Part shown: in pieces, positions 1 to 10,428 of the stretch
Numbering within the stretch: the first letter of the stretch is position 1
Layout: every line of letters begins with the position of its first letter
Assembly: GCA_023055425.1 (NCBI GenBank)
Contig: JALGPY010000002.1
Span: forward strand, 117,626,088 to 117,690,087
Reading direction: 5' to 3'
DNA from: Linanthus parryae
Taxonomy: Eukaryota; Streptophyta; Magnoliopsida; Ericales; Polemoniaceae
DNA: 64,000 nt
Translations under genes and position numbers: made by a program
Notes under the pieces: generated by a model
Told to the model about the DNA's origin: nothing
Database searches by the model: none
The model's input: the letters and a program-made list of their open reading frames with translations, nothing else

Positions 1-830
1 TTTGAATGAATGATCTCCCACGAATTTGTCACACCTTTCTAAGTATTCTGCAAGCCTCTCTTTACTTCAAAATTCAAACCAGTCTCTTTTATCCACAGCT
101 GCAACTGATTGAGAGATTTTAGGATCTCAGTTCCTACAAATCCTCTTTCTGTTTTCAAATGAAATTCAAACAGATCTAAGTGGATATCCGTTGGAGTTTT
201 TTGAGATTGCTCCTACACGTTTAACAGCCCTGCAACAGCATTGAAACACCACAACAACAAAGTCCAAAAAGATAACAGTGCTATGACTGTTTGGTTATCC
301 AGTTTATGATAAAACTGGTTAACAGATTAGAACAGTAACCTGTATAACTTCTAATACGTATAAATCATGAAAAACAAGTTTAATATTCTTAGAAGTAAGT
401 AAATAATCACAATAATAAGAATCACAACCTGCAAGAAAGAATCAACCTAGTTTTGTAAAAACTGTCAGCAGCTCAAGGCACATCTCAAGGCCTTAGAGCT
501 GTGAACTTGCTTCACAGATATTCAAAGTGAAACCCAGATAACTTTGATTCTTCCTGTTCTTATCATCTGCAATTGTGTTAGATATGTAAATAGTGTAATC
601 TATAAGTATATGCAGTAAATCCCTGATCTGTATAATCAGATATCCCATTTGCAACACAGAACTGTTAGAACATATAGCATAATAGAATAACTCTCAAAGC
701 TTTGAAGTTCTGTCAATATCTCAAGGCCTTGGAGTATCTGAAATGCTTTGTCGCTTATGTCTTTGTCTTTGTCTTTCATCACTCAAAACAATTACCAACC
801 AAAACACATTCAAGGGTCTTTGAATCAACA
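1..830. other. Unassigned A/T-rich sequence left of unit 0
   Basis: No open frame of note and no motif I can assign. The sequence is unrelated to the matching part of units 1 and 2, so unit 0 is broken near 830, inside a Copia-A LTR. It contains CAAGGCCTT words near 489 and 723 and a TCTTTG triplication near 759-777. Similar CAAGGCCTT words occur in the SIRE-like region at 14041, so it could be a diverged SIRE-type LTR or env-side fragment on the minus strand. That is only a guess from short words. Confidence 0.4.
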
Positions 831-1464
831 CCTTTGTATCAATATCCTCGATCCTGGGAATAACCTTATTCGTGCAAATAACATCAATATCCCATATTGA
901 TTTATTTGTGTCTGGCCAGACATTCTATTAGCACTATCCCTCAAGGGGCCTAGGTTATTTTCTCCCGTTATGTGGGAGTGAAAAATTCTATCTACATCAC
1001 TACGATATCTAAGCTTGCTTCTTATTGTATCCGATACGCGCCTTTAGGATTACCTAGTCACGGTGTAGCATTTGAAGCTACCAAAACACAATATTCCACA
1101 ACTAGATGACCTAGTGACTTCAAGTCTAAGGATGACCATACCGTTGTCACCGCGAGAGACACTTGTGACTTTACATAACTTGTATGTAGCCTTCTCGGAG
1201 TTGGGTCAATCCAGTATGCCACTACTCATGATGCATACCCATGTGTTGGATCGTGATATCTCCATATCAATCCAACCCCATACTGTTCTATACATGATTG
1301 TCCCATTTAATAATTATAATGGACTAGGGATATTTAAGATAAACAACAAAATTGTAAATCTAAGAACTTCATTATATTAAATATCCAATAAATAATACAA
1401 TGAATGTTCTAGCCAATTTATTGTTCATACTAAACTAGATTGCCTCTAGGGAACTTATTCCAAA
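831..1464 (-). repeat. Copia-A copy 0, truncated 3' LTR
   Basis: It matches the internal-distal part of the full LTR at 24640-25270, from the CCTTTGTATC word at 831 to TTCCAA at about 1464. About 700 bp of the distal LTR is replaced by unrelated sequence to the left. Like copies 1 and 2 it lacks about 75 bp that the 5' LTR keeps (GGACACGAGACATACAAG region). It retains about 190 bp that the 5' LTR has lost. Confidence 0.88.
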
Positions 1465-1470
1465 AGTCTC

Positions 1471-3377
1471 TCACATGCACTCGAGCCAATCTGGTGCATC
1501 TCGTATGCCAACGCTCCTAGTGTGCCCTTCATGCTTGCGCTGAACAAGCGGCTTTGTAATTGGATCTAACAGATTCTCATCTGCAGAAATCTTGCATATC
1601 CAAACGTCTCCTCTTTTGATAATATCTCGAATAAGATTGAACTTCCTAAGTACGTGCTTGGATTCCTGGTGTGACCTTGGTTCCTTTGTTTGCACGATCG
1701 CCCCAGTGTTGTCACAATTCAACTTTATTGGATCCGCAATGCTAGGAACCATACCAAGCTCAGTAACGAACTTCCTAATCCAAACACCCTCTTTTATTGC
1801 GCCATTCGCAGCAATGTACTCAGCATCTGTTGTAGAATCAGCCACCGTCTCTTGCTTGGAACTCTTCCACCTCACCGCTGCTCCATTCATGCAAAACACA
1901 AACCCCAACTGTGATATGAAATCATCTCTGTCGGTTTGGAAGCTTGCATCCGTGTAACCCCTTACACGCAAATTCTCTTCACCTCCAAATATAAAGAACG
2001 CATCCTTAGTTCTTATCAAGTACTTTAGGATGTTCTTGACAACAATCCGGTTACTCTCACCTGGATTGGACTGATAACTTCTTGTCATACTCAATGCATA
2101 TGACACATTTGGTCTACTACATAACATGGCGTACATGATGGATCCTATGGCCGAGGCATAAGGAACCCTACTGATGCGTTCCTTCTCAATATCATTGGAA
2201 GGACAACCACTCTTCGAAAGAGTGATTTCATGTGACATGGGCAAGAATCCCTTCTTGGAATCTTGCATGCTGAACCGTTTCAGCACCTTCTCTATATATG
2301 TACTTTGACATAGGCCGAGAAGCCTTTTAGATCTATCTCTATAGGTCTTTATGCCGAGTATATAAGCTGCTTCACCTAAGTCTTTCATTGAGAAACACTT
2401 TCCTAGCCAATCTTTATCAGATTGTAGCATGGGAATGTCGTTTCCAATGAGTAATATGGCATCCACATACAATACCAGTAAAGAAACAGAGCTCCCACTA
2501 ACCATATTGTAGACACAAGACTCATCTTCGTTTCTGATTAAGTCAAACTCTTGGACTACATCATCTAAACGCTGATTCCAACTCCTAGAAGCTTGCTTCA
2601 ACCCATAAATGGATCGTTACCGTTTACAGACTTTGCTGGCTTGCTTTGGATCTTCAAAACCCTCAGGTTGTGTCATGTACACATCCTCGAGGAGATTCCC
2701 ATACAGGAATGCTGTTTTGACATCCATGTGCCAAATCTCATAGTCGTAGTATGCTGCAATAGCAAGTAAGATTCGGATGGATTTGGCCATTGAGACTGAT
2801 GAAAAGATTTCTTCATATTCAATACCATGAATCTGTCTGAATCCTTTATCCACCAATCGAACCTTATAGGTAATCACATTATATCCATCTCGATCGTCTT
2901 CTTGAAGACCCACTTGCACCCTATGGGGTGTGCCCCTTCGGGTAGTTCCACCAAAGTCCATTCTTTGTTGCTATACATGGATTCTATCTCGGATCTCATG
3001 GCCTCAAGATACTTATGATATTCCGGACCTTCTATTGACTCTTCATAGGTAGTAGGCTCATCATCTATGAGCATCGTGTCACCAGACTTAGTCGCAAGAA
3101 GTCCACACCTCTCTGGCTCCTGGCGCATTCTACTAGATCTACGAAGATCTTGTGTTACTTGAATAGGTTGCTCCACAAACTCGTATGGTTCCTGATCATG
3201 ATCCATAGTAGGATCACTGCTTTGTGTCTCTTGAACTTCTTCAAGTTCTACAGTCCTCCCACTTGCTTCGTTAGAGACAAACTCTCTTTCTAGAAACACG
3301 CAGGACCGAGCAACAAACACTTTGTTCCCAGCTGGATTGTATAAATAATATCCCTTATTTTCCTTAGGGTATCCCAT
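1471..3377 (-). pseudogene. Copia-A copy 0 reverse transcriptase-RNase H (broken)
   Basis: C-terminal half of a copia polyprotein. Read from 3377 down: the integrase C-terminal tail and linker (GYPKENKGYYLYNPAG), the start of RT (WVFKK, then a small deletion near 2880 that shifts frame), RT with MDVKTAF carrying the first catalytic Asp (2617-2961), an in-frame TAA at about 2616 just after VCKR, then the rest of RT and RNase H (1471-2601). The second catalytic motif is YVDA at 2458-2469 where the family has YVDD. RNase H keeps GYTDASF, the DAEYIAA region and LNCDNTGA. One frameshift plus one stop make it a pseudogene; the YVDA change alone should abolish polymerase activity. RNase H ends with the DAPDWLE motif about 7 bp before the LTR. 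Confidence 0.93.
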
Positions 3378-4344
3378 AAATTTGCATTTTTAAAATTAGG
3401 CCCTAGTTTGTCCGATTGTAAACATTTTACGTAGACATCGCAACCCCAAATCTTCATGAACGATATTGTGGGACGCCTCCCACTCCACATCTCATGTGGT
3501 GTCTTCATGACTGACTTGGATGGAACACGGTTGATGGTGAAAGCTTCACACAATATAGCATAGCCCCAAAATGATAATGGAAGATCAGTTTGACACATCA
3601 TAGATCGAACCATATCTAATAGAGTTTGATTCCTCCTCTCGGACACGTCATTCCACTGTGGCATTCCTGGGGGAGTGAGTTGGGATATTATCCCACACTC
3701 TCTAAGATAGTCTTCAAACTCTTGGCTCAAGTATTCTCCTCCACGATCCGATCGTAGAGCCTTAATACTTATGCCAAGCTGCTTCTCTACTTCATTCTTG
3801 AATTCTTTGAACTTTTCAAAGGACTCGGATTTGGCCTTCATAAGGTAGACAAATCCACATCTACTGAAATCATCAGTAAATGTGATGAAGTAGACATAAC
3901 CACCCCTGGAAGACGTGGCAAATGGCCCTCATACATCAGCATGTACTAGTGCCAATTTCTCACTAGTCCTTTCACTTTTCTTATTGAAAGTGGACTTTGT
4001 CATTTTTCCCCAATAAACAAAGCCTCACATGTCTCATAAAATTCAAAATCAAATGAGTCTAGGATTCCATATTGATGGAGTATAGATACACGTTTCTCGT
4101 TTATATGGCCTAAACGACAGTGCCATAGATAAGCAATATTTAAATAATTTATTTTAATCCTCTTGGTATTAATGTTATAGACATGATTATTTAGATCAAG
4201 GGTATATAATCCATTAAATAATTGCGCACTACAATAGTGAATGCTATCAAAATAAATTGAACAACTATTGTTCTTTATTGAAATAGTAAAACCTTCCTTG
4301 TCCAAACAAGAAATTGAAATAATATTTCTGCTCATAGCAGGCAC
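3290..4344 (-). pseudogene. Copia-A copy 0 GAG-pre-integrase and integrase (broken)
   Basis: Region 4344-4000 encodes the GAG-pre-integrase domain with HCRLGHINEKRV, the conserved His/Cys-type start of copia integrase. The frame then breaks around 3990-3850. The catalytic core continues at 3841-3290: RSDRGGEY supplies the second catalytic Asp and VSERRNQT the Glu of the DD(35)E triad. The core ends with WGCDVYVKCLQSDKLGP. The usual family motif TPQxNGVSERRN reads MPQWNDVSERRN here and in the other two copies. The protein would insert the cDNA copy into the genome. Broken into at least two frames, so non-functional. Confidence 0.9.
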
Positions 4345-4496
4345 AAAATATCAATTATTTAATTCGTAAACTAATCCGTAAGGTAGAGGCAGCTAGTACA
4401 CGCCTACAGTCAATGCAGCAACCTTTGCTCCATTCCCACCGCGCAGATCTATCTCTCCTTTAGCCAATCTTATACTTCTATTTAGATCCTGAACAT

Positions 4497-5431
4497 TTCA
4501 AAAAATGTAAGATCCACATCCAGTATCCAATACCCAAGATGAAGAGCAAGTAATATTGACCTCTATAACAAAAATACCTGGTGGTGGTTGAATAACTATT
4601 CCAAGCCTCTTATACTCCAAATATTTTGGGCAGTTCCTCCTCCAGTGTCTAGGCTGACTGCATTAGTGACATTCACCTTTAGTCACATCTTTGTCAACGA
4701 CACCAACAGGCTTAAGGGCAGATTTCGTGGGTTTGGCAACTGCCTTGCCTTTTCCCTTGGAGGTAGAGGCAAATCTTTTTCCCTTTCCTTTCTACACCAT
4801 CATTATGGATTTTCCCTTACCTTTGTTGATGCTTTCTTCATCTGTCCTCAACATAATGAGTAAATCTTGCAGAGGTTTCACGACCTCATTTATGTTATAG
4901 TTCATGATGAACTGTCCATAACTCAGTCAACGATTGCAAGATGAGATCGGTGGCCAACTCTTGACCTACCGGAAACCCTAGGCGGCCGAGGCTCTCTAGG
5001 TAGCCGATCATACGCAACACTGCGGCACCACGTGGTTTCCCTCTGACATATGACATTTGAACAATGCCTTAGAAAATTCATACCTCTCAGCCCTAGCCTT
5101 CTCTTGGAAGAGCTGCTTCAAGTGTGAGATCACATCGACTGCATTCATGTTTTCATGTTGCTTCTGAAGCTCAGAGGACATGGTGAAAAACATATGGCAG
5201 GCCGCATCATTAGCGTCATCGACACGCTTCTGATACGCCCTTAGGGCTGCAAGAGAGTTGTTTTCCGGACCATCAGGAACTTGCTCCTCTAGAGCGTACA
5301 GTTTCTTTTCTTGCTTGAGAACGATTCTCAAGTTGCTATACCATTCTAGACAATTGGTCCCAGAGAGCTTGTCCTTCTAAAGGACAGAGCGTAGGGAGTG
5401 AGATGAGTGAGTTTGATGAGTTTTTTGCCAT
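4497..5431 (-). pseudogene. Copia-A copy 0 gag, zinc knuckle and protease (broken)
   Basis: The probable gag ATG is at 5431 (MAKNSSNSL). The frame breaks before the conserved start GTNFLEWYSNLRIVLKQ, which follows in another frame behind a TAG at about 5371. The capsid-like part runs 5331-5008. A CCHC zinc knuckle (CX2CX4HX4C) lies near 4650-4680, but its second Cys is preceded by a TAA in this copy only. The protease active site WVLDTGCGS lies near 4520-4540 and is followed by a TGA that is present in all three copies. Gag would form the particle; protease would cut the polyprotein. Confidence 0.87.
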
Positions 5432-7080
5432 TGGAATTCTACAAAAAAAAAAAAAAAAATACACAAGTTTTAGTATTTGTGAACAATTAATAATGGCTAA
5501 ATTATTAAATACAGCTCCCACTATTTTTCTACGGATTAATAACCCTCAAATATTAATGTGGAAAATATCATTATATTTTCTAGTGGGTGCCAAGATCCCT
5601 ATTTCACTTCTTTTGAGCTTGCTTTGGCAAGTCACACAAAATTAGCTATTTAGGTAGGAACAATTATAATTTCATCCTTATGCAACTCTTGGTTTAATTG
5701 AGCATATAACTCTTTATTTATCCATACAATGGATAATCCCAATTGTTTGCCTCTAGACTTTTAATCTTATTAAAATCACCCTGTTGCGTCCAACCTCTTA
5801 CTTAGATAGTTGCACATTACTTGTTTGTGCCATCGCAACACAATCATGACAAATCAAGTCGCCCTGCTTTGGCATGCACGAGCTTGATAATCATGATCAT
5901 GAAGAGTGTCTAAATAACGAGAAGGCAAAAACGCAATATTATAAATTGAGGGATTTTACTTTTCAATTTAAATTGTTTTATTGATCCATATCAACTGATA
6001 TACTTATTTGAGTTTGGGCACAACAACAAATAAAAGATCAGGGTTGTTAATTATCTTATTATGAAATTGCATGCATCATCCATACACCAACAACAATAAT
6101 AAGACAATAAAGTAAACATCCACAAAAAGAAGTTCCTAGACTAAGATATTCCCAAGCCAATGAGAATATCTATGATCCTTAGAATAGAAAACGCATATCC
6201 ATGTGCCTCCATCTCTTGGTCCATCCTTCATAGCCTTCTGGACTGCTTCATGCTCCATGTTGTGGCTCCTTTAATTCTTTTGGATTCTTTTCTTCAATCT
6301 TTGATATCTATTTATTTTATCTAACACTAGCTAACATATATACTAAATAAAATAAATCTCACAAGTTGAAAAAAAAAATCGGCTCGCAGGATGTAAACCC
6401 TAATTAATTATTACATTAAATTGACCAGCTCGCAGGCCGTAAACAAACCACAAAAATTAAACATTCACAACAGACCACATATAAGGCCATATCCAATCAC
6501 CATACAAATTGCACATAAACAGTTAAAACCAATTTTTCAAACGCGCTTAGTCAATTTTAGTTGATTTTCGATGTGCTAGGGTTAAAACATTCCAAGGGGT
6601 CCACTATCAATATAGCCGAATCGCCCAAAAAAGACCAAGGCGCAGCCCAGGGCCGGTCGGCCGAGCCCCACGCGCGGTCGAGCCGCACACTAGGCCGGCC
6701 CGAGCCCTTGATCGTGCCTTAGCTTGGGCGGCAAAGCAAGGGGGGGGGGGTTCCCTGGGGGGGGGGGGGCGAAGCTCCTTAGGGAGTTGTTTCCAAAACA
6801 ACTCCTTGCCTTGTTGCCCAAGTTTTGTTGTTTCCATGTTTGAAAAAACCCTTTTTCAAAGCATGTGCCCAAACCCTAGCTCTTAGATCCAAAATTATTC
6901 ACATCCTATGTGATCAAACTCACTAATCTTCACATCCAATGTTAAATTAGGTATTGTTTGTCTTGAATCAAATTCAAGTTGCATCTAATATGCTTAATTT
7001 TTCATTTTAATGCAGTAATCAACAATTATAGGTGAAAAACAAAAAAGCAACACATAAACCACGTTATGCTCGACGACATG
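5432..7080 (-). other. Copia-A copy 0 untranslated leader
   Basis: About 1.65 kb between the primer binding site and the gag start, with no coding frame that matches a family. It starts (in + coordinates) with a poly(A) tract at 5442-5459. A GC-rich block lies at 6610-6780 with two long G runs near 6741-6750 and 6758-6769 separated by TTCCCT. The runs are a single tract in copies 1 and 2. Small frames across the GC-rich block (PPPP repeats) are translations of the G runs and not genes. Confidence 0.8.
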
Positions 7081-7094
7081 TGGCTCTGATACCA
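7081..7094 (-). promoter_or_regulatory. Copia-A copy 0 primer binding site (initiator Met tRNA)
   Basis: The minus strand reads TGGTATCAGAGCCA, one base from the LTR end. This is the complement of the 3' end of plant initiator methionine tRNA, the usual primer for first-strand synthesis in plant copia elements. It fixes the element orientation as minus. Confidence 0.95.
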
Positions 7095-7095
7095 C

Positions 7096-8329
7096 TGTAG
7101 AGTTTTGATCATGGATACGCAACGGAATAACAATAAATTTATCCGATCAAGACCCTCCAAGGATCACATGAAAATAAATCATGACGATGGTAAATCATTC
7201 GTGTTATTTACATTATGGGTCTCCTTGATGACTTCTAACGCGAAAAGTATCACGCCTCTACGGTTGATCCACGCCTAGGATTGAGATCTAGATCCTCCTA
7301 ACGCCTTGTGCTAGCTATGAAGAATGAAATAGGATGAAGAAATCACGCAACAGATCACCAAAAGAGAGGGGCGGCACTCTCTATTTGTGGCCGACAGGTA
7401 GGGGGCGGACGCTAGGGGGTTCAGCCTCCTTGTTGTCTTCCTCTCTCCTTCCTTCTCTCCTACTCAATGTATGTTATGAGCATAAGTTGCAGGGAAGGAA
7501 TCTAGAAGCATCCTTTATATAGTCCAACAACTCGTTGTTACTACATATATGCCCTCTCCTAACCCTACTCAAGTTCGGATTAGTTAAACTTGCATTGTAG
7601 TCCTACTAAGTTAGCAAGTTGTTGCGATTTGATAATTCTAATTAATTAATCATATTAATTAATTAATACCCAAGTCTAGTTCAATCCTATATGGCGTGTT
7701 ACCCCACAGGTTCTATTTAGTTGGTCGTAACTATTTACTAAAATGGAACGGCCTCTAGCAAGGATTCCATTCTAGCCAACCAATAGAAATAGTCATCATA
7801 ACAAACCTTGTGCAAGTATTGTCTCATCCCTTTATCTCAATATCCGGATTGGACACGAGACATACAAGTCACACTCGTGTATCCAATCCATAGTTTATCG
7901 ATCCTGGGAAAAGCCTTATTCGTGCAAATAATATCAATATCCCATATTGAGTTATTTGAGTCAGGCCACACATTCTATAAGCACTATCCCTCGAGTGGCA
8001 TGGGATATTTTCTCCCGTGAGAGGCACTTGTGACTTTACATAACTTGTATGTAGCCTTCTCGGAGTTGGGTCAATCCAATATGCCATTACTCCTAATGCA
8101 TAACCAAGTGTTGGATCGTGATATCTCCATATCAAATTAACTCCATACTAGTTTATTGATGATTGTCCCCTTTAATCATTATAATGAACTTGGGATATTT
8201 AAGATAAACACAAAATTGTAAATCTTTGGACTTCATTATATTAAATATCCAATAAATAATACAATGAATGTTCTAGCAAATTTAATGTTCATACTAAACT
8301 AGATTGCCTCTAGGGCACCTATTCCAACA
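7096..8329 (-). repeat. Copia-A copy 0, 5' LTR
   Basis: 1,234 bp from TGTAGAG (7096) to CCAACA (8329). In element sense it starts TGTTGGAATAGG and ends CTCTACA. A TATA box (CTATATAAAG on the minus strand) lies at 7513-7522. It lacks about 190 bp kept by the 3' LTR; the break is in TCTCCCGTGAGAGGC at about 8010-8020. Short frames in it (7334-7522, 7808-8020, 7869-8135) are not genes. Confidence 0.92.
7513..7522 (-). promoter_or_regulatory. TATA box of Copia-A LTR promoter
   Basis: The minus strand reads CTATATAAAG, inside the 5' LTR where a Pol II start is expected. The same sequence is present in all LTR copies of Copia-A; Copia-C has the variant CTTTATAAAG. Confidence 0.6.
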
Positions 8330-8438
8330 ACTGATTGACCCCACACCCTATATAAAACGGTGGTTTGGTGGAGAATAATACACACTTTACATTTCTTCAT
8401 ATACTGCCTCTCTCATCTCTACTCTTAAGTTTATAATA
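8330..8438 (+). repeat. Right part of Copia-B 3' LTR in unit 0
   Basis: Starts with the target duplication ACTGA (8330-8334) of the Copia-A insertion. It continues colinear with the Copia-B LTR at 18359-18465 (CACCCTATATAAAA TATA box, GAGAATAATACACAC). It ends at ATAATA, followed by CTCAG (8439-8443), which is the same 5 bp that precedes the Copia-B 5' LTR at 18286-18290 and 49175-49179. This is the only place where the true right edge of Copia-B is preserved. Confidence 0.87.
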
Positions 8439-9077
8439 CTCAGGATACTTTTGCAAGATTTGAAGGCTAGGAATTTCCAGGTTATCAAAAAATAGAAAAA
8501 AATTGTATTTTTGAGTTAGGATGCATGAACTCACTTGCCTTATTGTGTTTGAGCCTGCACAGCCGCAATAATGAAATTTTGTACGCATAATTGAACACAT
8601 TGATATAGAGAAAGGGTATTGAATGATATACAAAGAATGAACAGTTAAAGCTTCTTACCTTGATCTTGAAAACTATAGCAAAATTTAGAGAAATTGAGGA
8701 TGTGTAAAGCTTCCCAAATGATAGAGAGATGTAAGATAGTATAATTAAATATATTATTTTGGTTAGAAAAAATGCCTACTTCAAGAGTTAAGAACTTTAA
8801 ATCAAAAGTAATGGATTATGTTTAAAATTCTTGGCTCATTTGTTAAATTGGGAGCTATTTTGTACCTTAGGAGATCAAATGATCAACCATAGTAGTGTCT
8901 TGATCGAATATGCATAATTTTTGCGAGTTTCAAAAATATGTGAATATTAGTTTTTTAATTGTTGATAAATTACCATCCCGTATAAAATATAAATCACAAT
9001 GAGACACGTACACCATTTCATAACAAAAGTATTTCCCAATTTTTTTTTCATAGTATGAAAATCATTTATAAAATAAT
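8439..9077. other. Target DNA right of the Copia-B insertion
   Basis: A/T-rich low-complexity DNA with no coding frame I recognise. The part up to about 8950 is deleted in units 1 and 2. It ends with TAAAATAAT (9069-9077), the left target duplication of the Mutator-like element. A minus-strand 78-codon frame at 8397-8633 has no recognisable motif. Confidence 0.75.
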
Positions 9078-9873
9078 GGGTAAAAGATACTGACCACCCC
9101 TGAGTTTAGGGATAATTCCACCCCGCTACCCTGGGGTTTGGATAGAGACACTCCACACCTTTTTTTGATGGAGATAAACGGCTGACTAACAACAGGAATG
9201 AAAAGACAATTTTACCCCTAAAATTTCATAAAATTACCTCTATATATTACCATATCTTCTTTCACACTCATTTCCAACCCTAATCCCCCTCTCTCACTTC
9301 CCCTCTTTCTCTCTCTCCCTCTTTCTAAGAAATCAGCGGTCCATTCCCCTTCATCTCCTTCATTCTATCTTCTCTCATCTCTCTCTCTCTCTCGATCTGA
9401 AACCCGAGCCACCAGAAACCCACACCACTTCTTCGCAGCCCCGACGTCCTCAAGAGCGTGTTGCCACCACTATAGTCGCGTTATTAACCGGTGGAGGAAG
9501 GACAAGGAGGAGGGGGCAGGGGAGGAAGAAGTCGTTATCGTCGCTTCGTCCTTCTTCATCCTGTTTCCAGATCTAAGAAGTTGCTGGATTTCAATTTGGG
9601 TTGTGCGGTGGTGGTGGTGTGAATTGCCGGATTTCATGGAGGTCCGACTGGGATAGAGAATCTGGCTTGGGTCTCAGTGGTCTCATCACTGGTGGGTGAG
9701 TGTAAGTTTGGGTCTTGGGTTGTGGTGGTTTTTGCGACTCTGTTCGTCGAGAACAATGGTGGTAGGCGGATCTCCCGAAAGGGTGCTTGGTGGTAGGCGG
9801 ATCCCCCTCCTCCTCGTCCGTCCTCCGCCGGTTAATGGAGATGGTGGTCAAGTGCGAACAACGGAGGCTAAGG
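9078..9873. mobile_element. Mutator-like element, left part only (unit 0)
   Basis: Begins GGGTAAAAGATACTGACC, the left terminal inverted repeat of the complete element at 32331-34071. It is colinear with it to GGCTAAGG at about 9872. It contains the (CT)n tract near 9378-9395 and the GTGGTGGT-rich block near 9610. It stops abruptly at the junction with filler DNA and gypsy LTR sequence. No transposase is seen. A minus-strand frame (9591-9878) is conserved in all three copies only because the DNA is duplicated. Confidence 0.88.
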
Positions 9874-9925
9874 TACAATATTTTATCTGAATTCTATTTC
9901 TTAATTAAAATTCAGATAGAATATT
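9873..9925. other. Filler DNA and foldback at unit 0/unit 1 junction
   Basis: Bases 9873-9912 repeat 9996-10035 exactly (40 bp, GTACAATATTTTATCTGAAT start). Bases 9877-9893 are the reverse complement of 9909-9925 with one mismatch, giving a foldback with a 15-base loop. Immediately right, gypsy LTR sequence resumes at CTCACGTATT. This is what template-switching or synthesis-dependent end joining leaves behind. Confidence 0.8.
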
Positions 9926-10091
9926 CTCACGTATTTTCCTACCTATACTAGTATAATATTTTCTAAAATTTTGGACGAATTTCTTAGTTACAAAAGTACA
10001 ATATTTTATCTGAATTCTATTTCTTAATTAAAATTTATTTAACGACTTATAAATTATTGATTTACCACTAGCAAATTAACTGGGCATTACA
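9926..10091 (-). repeat. Ty3/gypsy chromovirus 3' LTR remnant (unit 1)
   Basis: Colinear with the last about 165 bp of the full LTR at 40487-40651 and ending at the same TTACA edge (10091; minus-strand start TGTAATG). The remaining about 2.8 kb of the LTR was removed by the unit 0/1 junction. Next to it lies TTCATCCCCCC, the polypurine tract (GGGGGGATGAA on the minus strand) that primes plus-strand synthesis. Confidence 0.88.
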
Positions 10092-10428
10092 TTCATCCCC
10101 CCTTAAACAGAGCTTCGTCCTCGAAGCTAAAATCAGAGAAATTATTCTGATATTAAAATTAGATGATGAGCAACTAATTATCACGATTATGATCACATAG
10201 CAGGCAAGCCATTTCACTTAGTAGTAGCAAATAACTACTATCTAATGCATGTAGCGCCACACTTATAGTATCACGTTAAGTTGTAGTCACGTCTATTCAC
10301 TTATGTTGTTATATTCTTATTTTGACTACTAAAGTTCAGGGTTAACTACGTCCTAAGGGTACCAATGCGTAATGGTACTAAATGAAGGGCTGCGTCCTCT
10401 CCCCCTGAGAGAGTGACGTCCCCGGAAC
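10092..10428 (-). other. Gypsy 3' untranslated region (unit 1)
   Basis: Non-coding stretch between the chromodomain stop and the polypurine tract. It contains CTTCGTCCTCGAAGC next to the tract, a common feature of Tekay/Del-type elements. No other feature seen. Confidence 0.7.

Larger units (their letters stand above)
831..8329 (-). mobile_element. Copia-A copy 0, Ty1/copia retrotransposon, 3' end truncated
   Basis: Ty1/copia element read on the minus strand. Order in transcription sense: 5' LTR (8329-7096), primer binding site, leader, gag with zinc knuckle, protease, integrase, reverse transcriptase, RNase H, truncated 3' LTR. Protease-integrase-RT order defines copia rather than gypsy. 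The protein sequence resembles the large plant copia group around Tork/Angela/TAR, and I cannot settle the lineage. The right flank begins ACTGA, the target duplication seen in full at copies 1 and 2. Confidence 0.92.
831..9873. repeat. Tandem segmental duplication, unit 0 (partial)
   Basis: This stretch is colinear with 24640-33128 (unit 1) and about 55525-63895 (unit 2). It holds a truncated Copia-A 3' LTR, the Copia-A body, its 5' LTR, the right half of the interrupted Copia-B LTR, the flank of the Copia-B insertion and the left part of the Mutator-like element. It is cut on the left inside the LTR and on the right inside the Mutator-like element. Unlike units 1 and 2 it keeps about 565 bp right of Copia-A (about 8382-8950), so it is the most ancestral-looking copy there. 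Confidence 0.9.

Noticed and set aside
1592..1957. 121-codon + strand frame repeated at 25399 and 56283
   Set aside because: It is the antisense shadow of the RNase H coding strand, so its conservation follows from the duplication.
7334..8135. Short frames in Copia-A and Copia-C LTRs, repeated in every copy
   Set aside because: LTRs are non-coding; the frames differ between LTR copies by stops and indels.
8490..8600. Possible decayed MADS-box word (GATGCATGAACTCAC, then GAGCCTGCACAGCC) left of the Mutator-like element, which might be the lost N-terminus of the AGL80-like fragment
   Set aside because: Only about 12 bases match well, the frame needs several shifts, and about 1 kb of non-coding DNA would lie between it and the C-terminal part. 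Too weak to claim.
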